Shown here: one piece after another, positions 35,987 to 49,496 of the stretch
Layout: each line of letters opens with the position of its first letter
Position numbering within the stretch: position 1 is the stretch's first letter
Source: Bugulina stolonifera
Taxonomy: Eukaryota; Bryozoa; Gymnolaemata; Cheilostomatida; Bugulidae
Length of the DNA stretch: 64,000 nt
NCBI GenBank assembly: GCA_935421135.1
Contig: OW285196.1
Span: 12,521,001-12,585,000, forward strand
Direction: 5' to 3'
Notes under the pieces: generated by a model
Told to the model about the DNA's origin: nothing
The model's input: only the letters and a program-made list of their open reading frames with translations
Databases searched by the model: none
Translations under genes and position numbers: made by a program

Positions 35987-38900
35987 ATGATGAACAAAAC
36001 GTCTGAGCCAACAGTCAAACCATCACCACCTATGGCAAATGGTGATTCAGCTTCCGAAAAACTGTTTGACCTCTCCAATGTTCACTCCCACTTCACAGAA
36101 GCTTTACTACCACTGGAATCGGGTAGTGACAGTGATAATGGTACCCAGGAAGTAGATTTGAAACATTACTGTGATGCTTGGCATGAGCTGAACAGGTAAG
36201 AAATTTTTTTAAGGACTAAATTTTACAATGCTTAGCTGGTTTGTGGTACTGATGCTGACTGGTAGTAGCTCAAGGCAGGGTCAAAGTGTCTCATAAAATA
36301 AAAAATAATTTATAATCATTAATGATTATTATCATTGAATCATTGTCTATGTTATCTAATGCTTGTATTAAATTATTTTATTTATGATAATAATATTAAA
36401 TATACAGTAATTATTCATTACTGAGAGTAAGAATAATTTTAATAATTGAGTAGTATAGGCCTAATTGTAATATATTACCAAAGTTTCTATATACCAAGTT
36501 TATCCAGCAAACGATGCGTATACTCATTTGCCGTAGTTCTCTCGCCAAAATGGGCAAACCGTTGCTCTTTAACGACCGCCCAGCTTGTGGTCAAACGCTT
36601 AGGCTATAGAAATATAGGTCGGCAATAGTAGTTGATAGTCTGCACAAAGAGCGTACTTTTACCATCTTTGGTCTACATGAGACATAAATAGTCCAAGACC
36701 ACGTGATCATTAGAATGTCTCAAACTTTTGGGGCCTTTTTCCTATATTTATGCTCTTCTAAATGCTTGCATCTTCTATTGATGCTATCGGTATAAACATC
36801 ATGTATTCTGAAAATAATGGGCTAACATTACAAGTACTTTTGGCCAGTGTCAGGGCAATTTGTTCGCTAATCTTGAGAAGACTCCATTGTTTTATCGGTA
36901 ATGTTTCGTTGCCACTCAACTACTTTGAACTAGGCCGCTTATTAGGTCAGATCTCGCGCGATTCTATTGGTGCATAAAGCCGTGGAACAACTTATTAGTT
37001 CTATAAACTTTGATATTACAGTAAACAATAGAATATAGTACTTATTTTTATTTTTGTGAATTGTCTAATATAAATAGTGAATCGTGTCGTTTAGCCTATT
37101 AAACATTAGAGATTGAGTCTGCATTAGATTGGCAATAATTGATTATTTGACAAATACTCATATTTATACTCATGCTGCTCATTTGATTTGATAACAGATT
37201 AATTGATTCTATTAAAACTGAGTTTCATGTAATGGGGATATTCAAATTGAATGATTTTAATTTTATGCTACTGTTGAGCAGTCATTGTAATAAGTTATTC
37301 GATTGTCGCTATTCTGTTTAATATCTGTATCACATTCTCTTTCGTATTTTATTTTTGGAAAACCAGCTTGACTGTAAGCCCTAATTAGATATTTTTATTG
37401 GCCAAAAATATTAGGCTATTGTAGTCACTAATCGAGTTTCCCAATCAATTCCATTTTAACATAATGTGTTCTAAGGTATTCATTGTTATCACAACCATTG
37501 CATATTGGCTATATATAGCCTACACAAATGACCCAACTTGTAATATCAATTGTTATAGGTTCATGGACACGCTGGGCACCCTCTTTCATTTTGTTACTCA
37601 TGATGTTAAACAAAAGTTGGATATCTTAGAAGCGTATCTCAAATCAGACCCTGAACATTATAAAACTATACATGGAATAATACGATATGAAGTAGACAAC
37701 AAGCTTACTAAAACAAAGGTTGGTAATTCTCTTAGACCAGCTGTCGTAGGTTGGTGTATAAAAGGATAGATATGGACCTCATATCTTGTGAGCCATTGTA
37801 ACACAAGACTTGTGGAAAGTTTAGAGCCAATTTAAATACGAGCTCATTTCTAATTCCTATTTGTAGATCCAACCAGTTTTAAGGTTGTATAGTTGGTCTA
37901 AGGCATGCAGTGCAGTCTAGAGTACACATGGTAATTCACTACATAAGATTAGCTTGCTGGGTGCTATAAATGATTGCCCTTCACACTGCCTCTAGGCTAT
38001 AGATTTTATAGCTAATCTAATTGCAGAGCTTACATTGCTAGTGCACCAGGTTGTCCTTGTATAGAATGTAAATAATGTCTGCTTTGCATTGATGTTACAT
38101 GGAAGTGTCAATTAATTATAAAAAGATGAAAGCAGAGGTGTGAAGATTGAGTGACCAGCTGCAGTATATTATTTCAGTCTGTAACTGCACATCCATCATG
38201 TTGAGGTTGTAATCTCAGCTTTTTGAATGAGAAATTTGTTAAAACGAAGGTGTTTTCTCTAGTTCATTCACACTGTATTGCAGTGTATGCTGTTTAGTAA
38301 ATTGCTTTCGTACTAGAAGGGTTGATAATTCCTGGAAATAGTGTTAGGCCCAGAGTCTGAATATTGATCATGTTTTTCTTCTGGTCAGACTTGTAACTCC
38401 GTCCTTATCATTGTGTTTACATCTCTGTATACAGAAACCATCAGGGAGTAGGACTGTGCTCAGGCTACACAGGGCTCTCAACTACATCCTTGTACTGTTT
38501 GACAAACTAGTGAATGCTCCTAATGAAGCTAAGTAAGTCATCTAATTCATAAAAAACTCTTCATTACTGTTCAATAAGATTAGATAGCCTGAGGGTCACA
38601 CAATGGTGAATAGGAAGTTGTGCCTTTGATAATTATAATTGATAGAATAGTAGCATTTATTAGCACTACACCCTGAATTCCAACTGTCATATCATACACT
38701 TAGCTTTAGTATTTGACCTACTGACCTCATTTTAATCAAATCACATGATTTCATGTAAATCTACTACCAGCAACTATCAGCACCAGTTCTGTCTGTATAG
38801 TACAGTATGTAGACACTGTCATCATAAAGTAAATAGCTGTATAATTATGGACAGTTATCTATGGATAATATTATGCAGATATCACAATAATATACTAGTA

Positions 38901-39384
38901 TGTGCAGATTATAACAATGTAAATATTTATGTTGGCCTAATCTCTGTTGTATCATTATTACCAATCGAAATCAACTTGGAACCAAAACAACTTTGTTGCC
39001 CTATTTATCAATAAATGATTCTGCTACCCTCTGAGATACTGTAATACTTTTATCACTATTACATACAACCTGGCCTCAGTCACCTAACTATATGGTAGTT
39101 GTCTGACCATGTAACCTTGTGTTTATTACAGGTGCTCAGCCCTCTCTCATGATGCGTACAATGGTACTCTGGGTAAATATCATCCATGGATTGTACGTAA
39201 GGCTGCCACACTTGCCATGTACTCCTTACCTCTGAGAGGAGCCCTGCTACATCGTATAGACCCATCGGAGAGTGGCGAGGCGAAGGTAGGACAACTCTTG
39301 AAAGACATTACACAATCCGGTGAAGTTATTTATAAATCAATAGAAGATCTGTACACAAAGGAAAAACTCCATGACTTGCCTTAA
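35987..39384 (+). CDS. CPTP: Ceramide-1-phosphate transfer protein (GLTP domain)
   Basis: Exons 35987-36195, 37559-37718, 38435-38532, 39132-39384 give 239 residues (human CPTP 214). The family moves ceramide-1-phosphate between trans-Golgi, endosomal and plasma membranes through a two-layer all-helical fold. The head-group residues known in human CPTP are present: Asp in THDVKQKL (D85), the following Lys (K89), both Arg of SGSRTVLRLHR (R129, R133) and His of YHPWIVRKA (H173). The protein even ends in DLP like the human one. The Asp-plus-Lys-plus-paired-Arg set separates it from glycolipid-binding GLTP. The N-terminal 25 residues before LFDLSNVHSHF are extra and look disordered. Start chosen at the first of two adjacent ATGs. 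It ends tail to tail with the TNF-like gene. Confidence 0.94.
36196..37558. other. First CPTP intron (1.36 kb)
   Basis: AT-rich, with no recognisable coding sequence. Frames at 36446-36628 and 36762-36977 have no domain or splice support. Confidence 0.6.
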
Positions 39385-40769
39385 CATATATATCTATCAC
39401 CCAGTAGGCTAATATGGTGCAGAACACAGTCAGTACCTGGTAAACTATGTAATAATCAACATTGGATTGTTTTTTAAATGTCCATCAAGACCAACAAGTA
39501 TTATCGCCAGACTTACAAAACTAAAATACTGTAATACCTATAATTTATCTATTCTTAGATTAATTATTATTCACCATTTTCTTACTAACTCGCTCACAAT
39601 GTTTGATTACTCTCACAACTTAGCTACTCAAGACAGATCTGTCATACATTGCTGTAGTACAAAATGATACATACTCATGTCTCTGTCAAGTTCTCCATGC
39701 CATAATTGGCATTGCTAGTTACTATTATAGGCCTACTTTTGGAACAACGATCAGCTGCATAATAATATATTGACAGCAAATATTTTTACTTTACATAAAT
39801 TTTAAAATCCATGAACATTTGAATGTAATAGGATGTATACTCAGTTTTTATATGTTGGTGTACTTCTATAATATGCACTGTACATGTATATATGAATTTC
39901 AAATAGTTTTCAGTGAATCATTTTCACAAGAATGATATAGCTAAAATGTTGCTTACATTATTTATACTCCTGTCAGGAAATCTGGTAGTAGACTGTTGTT
40001 CATTATGAGTTCTATAGATGATATAATATATTTGCAACTATCTTGAAAAATATAAACAAAATACAAAATTTGGGCACACAGTTAATCTTAGAAAATATGG
40101 AGTTTATAACCACCAAAAATATAATATATTCAGCATGTACAAGTTGATAAATTCAACAAAGGTATAACAATAAAAATAGGCAGACCTGATTGGCAACTAC
40201 ATGCACATATACAAGCAATTGATTATTGTTCAGAGTCATCCTCTCCCAGTTTGGGTTGGCAAACATTTGGGAGAGGACAACTTTCAAAGATAATCAATAG
40301 CTAGTTTGACCTAAAGTCATTTTTGAGTAACTACTTCCTCTATACATGACATAACACAATGCGGATTATTTACACAACTTGGATAGAGATAGCTAGAAAA
40401 TATACCTCCTTGTTGGGCGCCTCTTTTAAATGACTCTTGTTAATTATATAATTTAATTTATACAAATGAAAAGAATTAGCAGTTTTTGATCTTATATTCT
40501 AAATAGGCCAAAATAGCACGTGTTTACTGAACAGTTTTGGAGTATCTTTTTCTCCTGGAAAGGGGCATAAATCTCAGAGTTGGCAGGTATGTATATTACT
40601 CCAGCCACAGAGTCGGTCTACAAAACATAACCAAATAATAGTGAAGGAAGGCTCTCTACATATTATAATGGTAAAATCTTACATGCCAAAAGGCAACCCC
40701 TTACTATATAAACCTGTTGAATATACCAGCTCTGGTAGTAAACACAGACAGCTTGACCTCTAAATTTTC
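39385..40769. other. Convergent interval between CPTP and the TNF-like gene
   Basis: It holds both 3' UTRs. AATAAA at 40169-40174 (+) is a distant candidate signal for CPTP. A copy of the dispersed GAGAGGACAACT element lies at 40271-40282. Confidence 0.5.
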
Positions 40770-43700
40770 TCAGTCTGCCTCACATGAAGGAAGCCCCTCA
40801 ATTTCTTTCAATACACAAGTTTTATCCACTTTCAGATTTGGTGACAACTCCACAACAAGAGTCAGCACAATAACAGCCCCTAACCTCTTGTTGTGCTGGA
40901 AGTTGCATTTCACAGAATGGCTCTGATGGAAAATGCATGCCTCCCCCCTTAAACTTCAAACAATTTGAAAAGCCACATCTAAAACTGTAGTGTTTTGTAG
41001 TACCTGAAACGAATAGCTGCTGTCATAAGCTGTCTGCCACTTCATGTTATCAGACCGGAGCATTGTCTGAGGTTGAGGTACATCTGGTCCAGTCAGCATA
41101 ATTTGCAACCTTATATAGTTAAAATCCACCTTCATTTCTCGTTTATAGAAGCTTGCTTTAAGCTGTAAGCAAAACAGTTTGGTGTAGATTATAATTACAT
41201 CAATGACGAAGCGTACAAATTAGGAATAGTTCTTACATGGCAATATATGAGGAGGTCTTGTTGTACAAGAGCAGAATGATTTAACTGTAAAGCTGAATCA
41301 ACAAATAAAAGGCAGAAAGAAAAGATTAAATACATGTTTGCATAATAAGAGCACCAAACTAAGAGTAAGTTACTTGTAATGTTTACAGATTACGTCTTAG
41401 TGTTCTCAAGAATACTGCTCAGAGACAAGTTCTCAAATTCTTTGTAATGGATGGTTTCACATTAGCAGGTAGTGTAGCCACTGTTCCTGAACTACCTAGG
41501 CTAATCAGTGAGTTCTATTGTTACAGACTAAAGGAGGTACATGTAGCATTCAGTATAAATTCATATATAGCCAATAATATATTATTATTGTAATGCAATA
41601 ATATCTTCAGGTCCTTGCGTTCTTACCTGGGATTAATTGTGAGAAGTAAAGCCAGTATGTATAATATATTATTGAATGTTTGTATTTATTTACACTAGTA
41701 GCAGATCAACTACACTATTTAGAACAACAGAAGACAACTCTACTATGAGCCTCCAAAAGATAATTATTATTATTTATCAGTGTAGTATCTATAACTAGCG
41801 TGTATATGTGCTGCAGTATATAAATGAGACATGTCCATCGAATTAGGTAATTCTATGGACATGCATGATGGAAACTAAGGGTGGGTGGATAACCACCCCA
41901 CAGCTGCATAGCATATACCAAAGTATCATAGTCCCATATAGTGCATATTACAATAAGCCTGGGCATGCATAAGCTGTTGATCATAACAAGAAGTTGTCCT
42001 CTCTTAATAATGATCAACAGCCTATGAGTGAGTGTCCAAGCTACAAGGGTATAGGTTAATTAATAAGGCTTATAGTAATACAATCACTGATACACTGGTA
42101 AATTGCCAGACGCTATACATCTATGTTGTATGTTGTATGCATATAAAGCTGGTACATAAAATATTTATATATTTACAAATGTCTTGTGCTGGTGCATACC
42201 CTTATTATGTACTGCATCTGCATGTAGAATATCGTATATAGTAGGTATAACCAGGCGCAGTTGTATTACATGTAGCTAATCAAATTAATGTTACAATTAA
42301 GGGGAACTGGCCAAACTTTATGTTCAATATTATTACTTCTTGTTATTTTATACCACGGAATATATAGACAGATACAAAGGAATCAAACTCCTTGGTGGTC
42401 AGGAACATGGTAATTACCACAGCCTAACCTAACCTATATGTATGATAAACCATGAGAACATTCCATTCCTTCTCGAATATACATGTAAATATAGATTGAA
42501 TATTATCAGATGATCTATAACCTTATCCCAAAACAAGTACATGTATAGGCTATTCATAACTAACTGACATCAATGTAAAAGACTCAAGGAGAGCGCCAGG
42601 TAGAGTTACACGCTGCCAAAAAAGAGTTTTATGTACTATATTGTTTACTAGCTTATTCTCAAGGAAAGGTGACTGTAGCTAATGTCATAATTGGAGATAT
42701 AAGAGGTGATAACTCCAAGTTAACCACATGGTATTACATTGTACAATATGTTAGTTTTGAATGTAGCATCACAACTCCCAACTAATATTAGTATAAGTAC
42801 GAACATACCTTAGCGTATACGTAGTAGTACCCTGAGGTAGTAACACGAAGTCGTCCCTCACGACTTAGAGCAAGCCCTTGGGACATGTGGCAGATTCCAG
42901 AAGGGTCAGCCGTTATATAAGATAGTGCTGTGAAATAAATAACATAACTACAGTAGAATTAAATTTATTTCTAACACAGAGTACAATTTATTGTATATAA
43001 ATGTAGGTATACTGTAGCACGCATACCTCAATGTACAATCATTCGGATTTAAACTATCAACATTGTATTAACTCACTTGTGTTCCCCTGGTATTCACGAG
43101 CTCTTATTGCGATATGAGCAGATGTCTTCACGCTGACACCAGACACTGATCCTGTTGACAGTTTGGCTGTTTGCTTCTCCAAAGCTGAAAAATGACTTGA
43201 GGTTTATTAATTCAATCTAGTACAAAGACTGGAAATTGGCAGCTAAGATGACAAAAATCTGCAAAATAAGACATTTTTGCCGAGCTGTGCAGATAAAAGT
43301 ATAACAGGAAGTAACAGAAACTTACCTTCATCTACCACAGCACTAGCCCTCTGCTCTGAGATCTGGAAAAGAAATAAATGAATATTATGGTACGTCTTCA
43401 TTTCTTGTATGTACAGATTATAATATCTAACTCCAGGTTGTGACAATGATATATTATCACAATATATATATATACATGTAGTATGAGTTACAGCATAAAA
43501 ATCTGGCAGTTCTATATCGGAGACTGCAGGAGAAAACACAGTAAGATAAATATTATATAATTATGCATGCAATAATACAATCAGTCCTGAGCATAAGTAA
43601 ACTAGATACGTAGTATAAAGAATGGTATAGTTATAATTTCACTATATAATATAATATAGTGAAATTATAACTATACCATTCTTTGTACCACGTATCTAGT

Positions 43701-46700
43701 TTATTTATGCTCGAGGACTGATTGTATTATTGCATGCATAAATATATAATATTTATCTAGTGTATAGTGTTAGGAGTTGTGTCTACTTTTCTATGTGTGC
43801 ACAACCCTCCCCTCTATGCATGTATAATAGTGTAGCATAACTTCCTCATACAGTGCTTATGTTCCCTACTGATAAAAACACAGACCACTGCCAAAATAAT
43901 GTGATATGGTACTTCCAGCAACTGTTTGAATTCATTGCATTAACACATGACTGTATCCATAAATATGTAGATATATCAGAGTTTTCATTGCGAATTCTAT
44001 TTGTAATCCAATATTGTCAGTATACTTGATGGTTTGTAATACGAGCTTAAGAATTGAAGTTTATTCCCATTTCTAGCTGTCAATTTATCTTAATCGATAC
44101 GCAGATACCTAATATACAATGTTATGAACCTACCCAACTGGTTTTCATCACCACTTTAATAGGCTTATCAATTATTAACCAGCTAACACTATACAGTCCT
44201 AAAGTGACACGTTCACAAATATAAATATAATACATGTACTCGTAGCATAATACTGTTATAATATAGTATATTATTATGTAGACTGTATGTATAGCAAGTA
44301 GTAGTACTTGCTGGATTTGGTGTTAACAGTTGGGCCTGTGTCACATAAATTATTCATTGGGTGACAACTGGCTATAGAAACATTATACATTTATTTCAAT
44401 TCAGTTTACACACAAAAACAAGATCCAATCAATGCGTTAAAATATAAAAATATGATACTGTGTTTTTATAATGCTCCTTTCACATTCGTTTTATAAAATG
44501 CATAATTATAACTTATAATGACTGTCCATCATGTACCTAAATGTAGCATGTCACTATTCACGGGCATGTATCTGGTGTTTCTAATACTTCCAATTTGTTA
44601 TAAAATAGAACACAACACTACTTGACACCTTGATAATCTTGACATATACTTTACTACTTCTTGGTGATTAATCTCTATTTAGTTATAGTTTTTGGAGAGA
44701 CAGTAGAACAAATTCAGTTTCTATTTTCTAGTAAAGGTTACAGCAAGTAGCTAAACAATTACATGTTACTAGTCATTGAGGGAGAAGTCAATGTGTCCAC
44801 TACTATCTGTCATATATAGAAATATAGAAATGGTGATATCTACATGCAGATCCAACTACAGTGAAGAAGTTGTTATCCTCAGGTCAAAGTTTTCAATAAT
44901 AAACAACATGAAGGGAAAACCCAGGATTGCCTAATGTATGTGGTTTTGAATGTAAGCAGCACTGGTTTGCTGTTGTTTGTTGGATGGTGATTTCATGACT
45001 GACTTGGGTAATTGATGACAGGCTGGAGTAGTGCAAGTGATTTTTTCCAAAAACAAAATATTTACAAATTATTATCAATTTGATTTCAGGGTTTTAAACT
45101 GACAGTAATGCATTTAGCCAGAGTTCACAGTATATATAATGCTGGTAAAACAGCTTGGCTATACATCTACATTTAGATGATTCAGACAGTACAAGTCAAG
45201 TCTTTCCTCTGTGTACAAGTATAAATATCTGATATTATAGCTATGTGTCCCAGGGGGCATGTGACAGGGGGCTTATTATCATACACTAATAAGTTATGAC
45301 ATTTTCTCATATAAATCAATATAAGAATAATGCTACCGAACACATGCAATGACTGTTACATTATACTTGCACGTTACAATGATTGTGTACTACTAGACAT
45401 GTAGGATGCAAAATAGAGATGAGAAATTAGTTGTTATCTTTCTTCTTGTTCTAACTAATTAATATCACATATACTTTGTACATGGCTTTGTCAGCATGCC
45501 ATACAATGTGCTGTCAACTCTTCTCCATAGCTAATCAACGAAAGATTGAGATATTTGTAGAGATGATTTTTATTTTCAAGAATATCGTGTCACACATCAA
45601 CTGTCACGAGGTGGCCCTTTAGAATGATATAATTTAAATTTCACTCCTTGAGCTTCAAGACTTTAGATTATCTACATGTATATTGATTTTTATTTTGTAT
45701 CCTTTTCAAGTCATTTTGTTACATACACTATATTACTTTCATGATTTACATGTATACAATAGGCTTATTATTTGTTCACGAGTAGGTCTAGTGACATGGT
45801 CACAAGTCATGGTATATCATAAACTGATTTCACCATTGTGATGGGCAATTGGGAAACACTTGGTATGTTCGTGGTATTTAATTTTTTGCACATCTCTATG
45901 GAGAACTATTACTACTAGTGTTCACACCACACTACAAGGTCAACCAGCTTATACTTTGGACACAGAGGCTGTTTATGACCACCATGTGACACTCTATCAA
46001 ACCCTATCAAACCTTTGCAATAATAAATAACAAATTATTATTTTTAGCCAGTTTATGGTATTATGGTGTTTTTTTTCCCTTGGCACTTATTCTGAGGGAT
46101 GTTCGCAGTTTGGCAAACACACAAAAGTATCTAATGCTGATTTTATGCTTGAAAAGGCAGCTATGATGATATAACTACACTTTAGGCCAATCTTCCTGTT
46201 ATGGTAATTTACATACATGCCCAGTGAACTTGACATCAAATGCCCATTGCATAAGTACATTGTATACTTATACTTCGTCTGTTGTGGCACTAACACATTC
46301 TAGTAGGGCTAATAGTTATATTTCCTCAAAGCCATGTGACAATGTGCACTGTTCAGTGAGTTTATAAAAGTCGAAAATAATTCATTAGCAGTAATGTAGT
46401 AACATAAGTAGGCCTATTTGCTTTTATAATATTTTGTATTTTGAAATTTTACAAGGGAATTTTTACCATATAAATACATAGTAGCTACTACTAAAATTAA
46501 TGATAAGCTGATATTCTGATATTCTGATAATACAGCGAAACACACCATACATTTACAGAAGCTTATAGTTCCGCACTCATCCAGGTTGTTCATCAGCTTA
46601 CACAATTTATTTTTGGGAGGGGTTTGGGGTGAGGGAAGGGGTTGCTACTAGAGGTGTTAGGTTAGATTAGGATATGACAGAAACCTCCCAGTATCACTGT

Positions 46701-48448
46701 TGTCGAGTGCTTCGTTACAAGTTACAAATAAGGAAAGTCAATAAAAGCAGTTCCAACACAGCTGTGTATATTTACCAGATATAGAATGTCAATAATGCCA
46801 ACTGGAAATTATTTTTTTATAACAATTATAATAAATTCATAATCAACAATTGTAATCTCTTATGTCCACCAAAACACTGTCAATGCAACTGAGCTGATGT
46901 CTGGGCCAAAGTTGTCATATAAAACATAAATCTAGTTAGTGTCATTTTGCATTATACTAGCCAAAGTATGTCTACCATTATAGTGCCTACTCTTATAACA
47001 CTGTAGTAGAATTGCAAGCAACAACTCCAGCTATAATACAAATGCTGCTGACATCATTGGCTAGGTTTTTACAACTTCGAAGACATCAACCTAACCACAC
47101 AATAATATTTTGGCTGATAGTAGAAAATTCCCACACCCACTGAGACTATATGGTAAACCTCAAAATGTCCAAAGCACTAAAGGACCATCCCAGTGGCTAC
47201 TGATCCTAGTATTCTACTCATCCGAAAAATCTCTTGCCAAATAATATATAATATTCAACTCAATTCACAGAGAACTAAAATTCAGTTTATTTGCTTCCCA
47301 ACCCCTTCAAAATCTAAAACGTCCAACATAAACTGTGTCACCTCTTTGTAGTCAAGTATACCACAGCTGCTTTAAAGGAGAGAAAAGAACTGTTTCTTCT
47401 TACTAGTATACAAATTATTGCACTTTTGAACACATACACTGACACAGAGGTTACGAATAGGTCATTTCTAAAGTAGACAGGTTGACTGAACTAACCTGAC
47501 GTATGGAGAGAAGAAGCTCTTCCAGACTAACACAACATTCACCAGGTATAATTGAAGACTCTTTCCATACCTTCTGCTGGATGGTAGCAGTATCACACGG
47601 TAGACACACTTTACCTGCGAGTAAAAATATAGACTCATAATCGTTGTAACTACTAAATATGCAACCTAAACTTGGTCCACAGTTCTATTGTGCCAAAAGT
47701 TTTGGATAACAGCAGTTGCATACACATCTGCCTCAAAATACCATTGACGGCTCAAAAAGCTCATAGGCTTGGGGTGGACGGACTCAACCAAAATAATTGC
47801 AGGCTGGTGGCTTTCTGGGACACCTTAAAAACTCTGTCTAAGGTCGATCTAAGTCAGCGCAAAAACACACTATGTGCTTGCTCTTCTACCATAGGCAAAC
47901 AGAAGTGAAATTGTATTAGCCAGTGCAATAGAAAAACTAAAAAAGCCCAAAACATGTCTGTAGACTTGAGGAAAGATCAAAAAATCATCTTACGTGTATA
48001 AAAAAGTGGTCTGCTAAACCAAAGAGCAAAAGGGGTTTGGGGCTACCCTTCTTACTTCTTGGCTAAGCAAAACTTAAAAATTATAAAACATACCCCGATT
48101 TTCTTTGGCTGCACGTAGTTCTTTCGCAGCTTCCTGATATTTGATCACCGAAAACACCGAAAGTGACAGTGAAAGTATCACCGACACAACGCCAATAGCA
48201 ATTCCTAAGTGCAGTAAGGTCTTATGATGAAATTGATGGCCATTTCTGCGGTTTGTTGAGAGTTTATCGATACTTTGAGAGCTGTTTGAGTTTGTATATT
48301 CAAATTCTTCCCTGAGAATATTTCTTTGAAATGTACAAGTATCAGTGTTCAGAGCTTTCCTTTCTTCGTTGTTCACCTCTGGCTCGGAGTATATAGGGTC
48401 TGGCACGTGGATATTCTCTTCCCCTCGATATCCTTCCAACACGCTCAT
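40770..48448 (-). CDS. TNF-superfamily-like ligand, type II membrane protein
   Basis: Eight exons: 48448-48094, 47614-47496, 43362-43326, 43184-43077, 42927-42809, 41284-41237, 41162-41004, 40922-40770, giving 365 residues. An acidic cytoplasmic part of about 77 residues is followed by one hydrophobic segment (about 78-103, LGIAIGVVSVILSLSLSVF), a helical stalk with a Cys-rich patch (CLPC, ECC), then a C-terminal domain from about 193. SAHIAIRA matches the first TNF strand, and EGRLRVTTSGYYYVYAK is the diagnostic G-x-L-x-V...SGYYYVYA strand pair. KRLGAVIVLTLVVELSPNL occupies the place of the GVFxL...GDxLxV strands. The usual final aromatic-Phe-Gly strand is not evident and the chain ends soon after in a Cys-containing tail. 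The TNF call rests on motif order, and the last three exons are the least certain. The start is the first in-frame ATG (48448). Confidence 0.75.
41951..42025. repeat. Copy of the dispersed GAGAGGACAACT hairpin element
   Basis: On the minus strand GAGAGGACAACTTCTTGTTA sits between CTGTTGATCAT and ATGATCAACAG, an 11-bp perfect inverted repeat. Related sequences (core plus an ATNATCAANAGCT flank) lie at 5916 and 40271. Confidence 0.6.
43363..47495. other. 4.1-kb second intron of the TNF-like gene
   Basis: No coding sequence is recognised. It contains the large palindrome at 43544-43758. Small frames at 44893-45078, 46087-46296 and 46414-46605 are composition-driven and not called. Confidence 0.6.
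43544..43758. repeat. Near-perfect palindrome of about 214 bp (two ~104-bp arms)
   Basis: The left arm starts AGATAAATATTATA and includes GCATGCAATAATACAATCAG and GAATGGTATAGTTATAATTT. The right arm is its complement with a few mismatches. The centre is ACTATATAATATAATATAGT. It resembles a MITE-type or foldback element, though no target-site duplication is clear. Confidence 0.9.
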
Positions 48449-49496
48449 GGCTGACACGGAATATCGCCCTGTGATACCGTTATCACAACTGGTGAACTTT
48501 AGCTAAGACAATTTATACGTATTGTGTGAGTGAGTGGAAAACTGAGTGATATAATAGTTGAACGAAGTAGTGAAGGTTATGAAATCTAAACTGCACTTCT
48601 CTCACAATAGCACCTACTTACTTCACAAACTAAACATATATAAGATGAAGACAAATACACATTGTAGATGTAAAGATATTTGATTCAGCTGTTGATATTG
48701 GCAGCAGAGTGCTTGTATAATGACTGGATATTTAAATACTCTATTATTATATACATGTATATAATAATATAGTAGTAAGCTATTATACTAGGCTACAGAA
48801 AAACATTCAGCTACCATAAAAGTCCATTCTTATTGGTCAATTGACATTATATCCCTCTGCTTCTCCCCAAGCATCCAATGAAACACCATAATATATTTTT
48901 TACATAGTTTACATAATCTATTCCATTTGGTATGAGGGGCTATCCAGGCTTTTCTTTTAGCTAAATGTAGAAATCCATGTGATGCTGGTACATGCTTGAC
49001 CATTATTATAACTATGTAGCTACATTTTTACAGGCTAAGCACACCGCCAACACTCACTAAAAATTAGGAGAGAGTTATACAACTATTATATTATTTTGAT
49101 GTACAATCTGCAAAATAATGTAAAACTATTTGGACAACTGGTTAAATAACAATAACTCAGAACTTAGGTCCTTAACAAGCATGGATAAGCAATCATTTAA
49201 ACAATAAACATTGAAAACACTTTGTAAAAAAAGCTTAGTACCAATATTACAACTACTACTAATAACAATACAATAAGCAGACTAATCTATTAAAAAGACT
49301 AACCATTATTTGGTGTCATTGACTGTGTAATACTGGTAGGCATCACAATATGCAGGTCATGATATACATGTATGTACATGTAGTTAGTAAGGAGTAGATA
49401 ACATCATTTTGTTTAGTAATGTAAATGGTTAGTAAGCTACCAATGGTCAGTGTAGTGTATCATATGTGTATATGTACAGTAATTAGACTAACTAGC
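48449..49496. promoter_or_regulatory. Interval between the large gene's stop and the TNF-like start
   Basis: About 1 kb on the minus strand. It must hold the 3' UTR of the upstream large gene and the leader and promoter of the TNF-like gene. A 28-bp perfect AT-rich palindrome (48742-48769, centre ATACATGTAT) lies about 300 bp upstream of the TNF-like start codon. No poly(A) signal could be picked with confidence. Confidence 0.45.
48742..48769. repeat. 28-bp perfect palindrome upstream of the TNF-like gene
   Basis: TATTATTATATACA followed directly by its complement. It could be a hairpin or a homodimer binding site, or a chance product of AT-rich sequence. Confidence 0.7.
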
